Source of the DNA: Trichopria drosophilae
Lineage: Eukaryota; Arthropoda; Insecta; Hymenoptera; Diapriidae
DNA length: 64,000 nucleotides
NCBI GenBank assembly: GCA_030407085.1
Contig: CM059582.1
Location: 84,537,501-84,601,500 of the forward strand
Direction of reading: 5' to 3'
Below are positions 63,738-64,000 of this stretch, in pieces (the stretch's first letter is position 1; each line of letters begins with the position of its first letter). The notes under the pieces are model-generated. The model was not told the DNA's origin. It searched no databases and saw only the letters and a program-made list of their open reading frames with translations. Position numbers and translations under genes: made by a program.

Positions 63738-64000
63738 TATATATGACATGTATTGTATATATGCACCCATACGTTTTTTTATTTATGTAGGTATATCGCT
63801 AAGAAGTGTCCTGATGGTAAATGTTTTTTAATTTTCTCTGTAGAAGACTAATATTACATATTATAATTTAGTATTTATTAATAAAAAGTCTTTTAAGATG
63901 GTTCAAACTCTGTTTAGTGTAAAAAATGTAAAATTGGACTATTATAAATGTATTTTGTCTTACAATTTTTAATATTTTTCATCGATGATTTTTTTTCTAT
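63738..64000. other. AT-rich flank
   Basis: No feature recognised to the window end. Confidence 0.4.

Overview
The window looks like repeat-dense, AT-rich nuclear DNA of an insect. An ant or other hymenopteran is my best guess, from the mix of DD41D mariner-like transposons, BEL/Pao and Ty3/gypsy elements, APE-type LINEs and many palindromic MITEs. The species assignment is inference only. I see no complete conventional host gene. The only host-like coding evidence is a set of minus-strand exons with splice signals (23.5-30.0 kb) and an unidentified plus-strand coding fragment near 38.1 kb.

Layout. 0.47-7.4 kb: a decayed two-ORF LINE on the minus strand, split at a TA inside its reverse transcriptase by a 2.67-kb mariner-like transposon (1433-4102). 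8.06-9.36 kb: a 1.3-kb palindrome carrying a tRNA-like sequence in each arm. 10.4 kb: a 60-bp minisatellite. 14.96-15.64 kb: a palindromic MITE. 15.8-18.8 kb: a pair of 170-bp inverted repeats bounding tandem repeats and a GC-rich block. 19.7-23.2 kb: a zinc-finger transposase-like pseudogene (CMC/KDZ/Plavaka-like), split by a 1.55-kb TIR element whose removal restores the frame. 23.86-27.16 kb: mariner copy A, with an intact 360-residue transposase. 31.4-38.5 kb: a mosaic of LTR-element leader, an inverted polyadenylated LTR retrocopy, a Ty3/gypsy integrase remnant with extra 3' ORFs, and an LTR. 39.64-47.01 kb: a complete BEL/Pao element with a CCTTA target duplication and nearly identical LTRs. 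47.1-50.6 kb: a second LINE, 5' truncated. 50.8-54.5 kb: mariner copy B, nested in a small palindromic MITE. 54.6-58.4 kb: a palindrome, a SINE-like copy and a hAT-type foldback element with an 8-bp target duplication. 58.4-64.0 kb: an 80-bp satellite, several MITEs, and a clean tRNA-derived SINE with a 17-bp target duplication.

How they relate. Many insertions are nested, which gives a relative order of events: LINE before mariner 1, the transposase-like gene before the 20.4-kb element, family R before hAT, and MITE before mariner B. Mariner A is the only autonomous element here with an unbroken transposase. The BEL element is structurally complete and young, but its single gag-pol frame has four stop codons and no frameshift. 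The most unusual structure is that both mariner copies carry an antisense duplicate of part of their own transposase gene next to the left TIR. Their long TIRs are tandem arrays containing the nuclear-receptor-type motif TCAAGGTCA. Coordinates and frames were read by eye; family names rest on recognised motifs, not on a database search.
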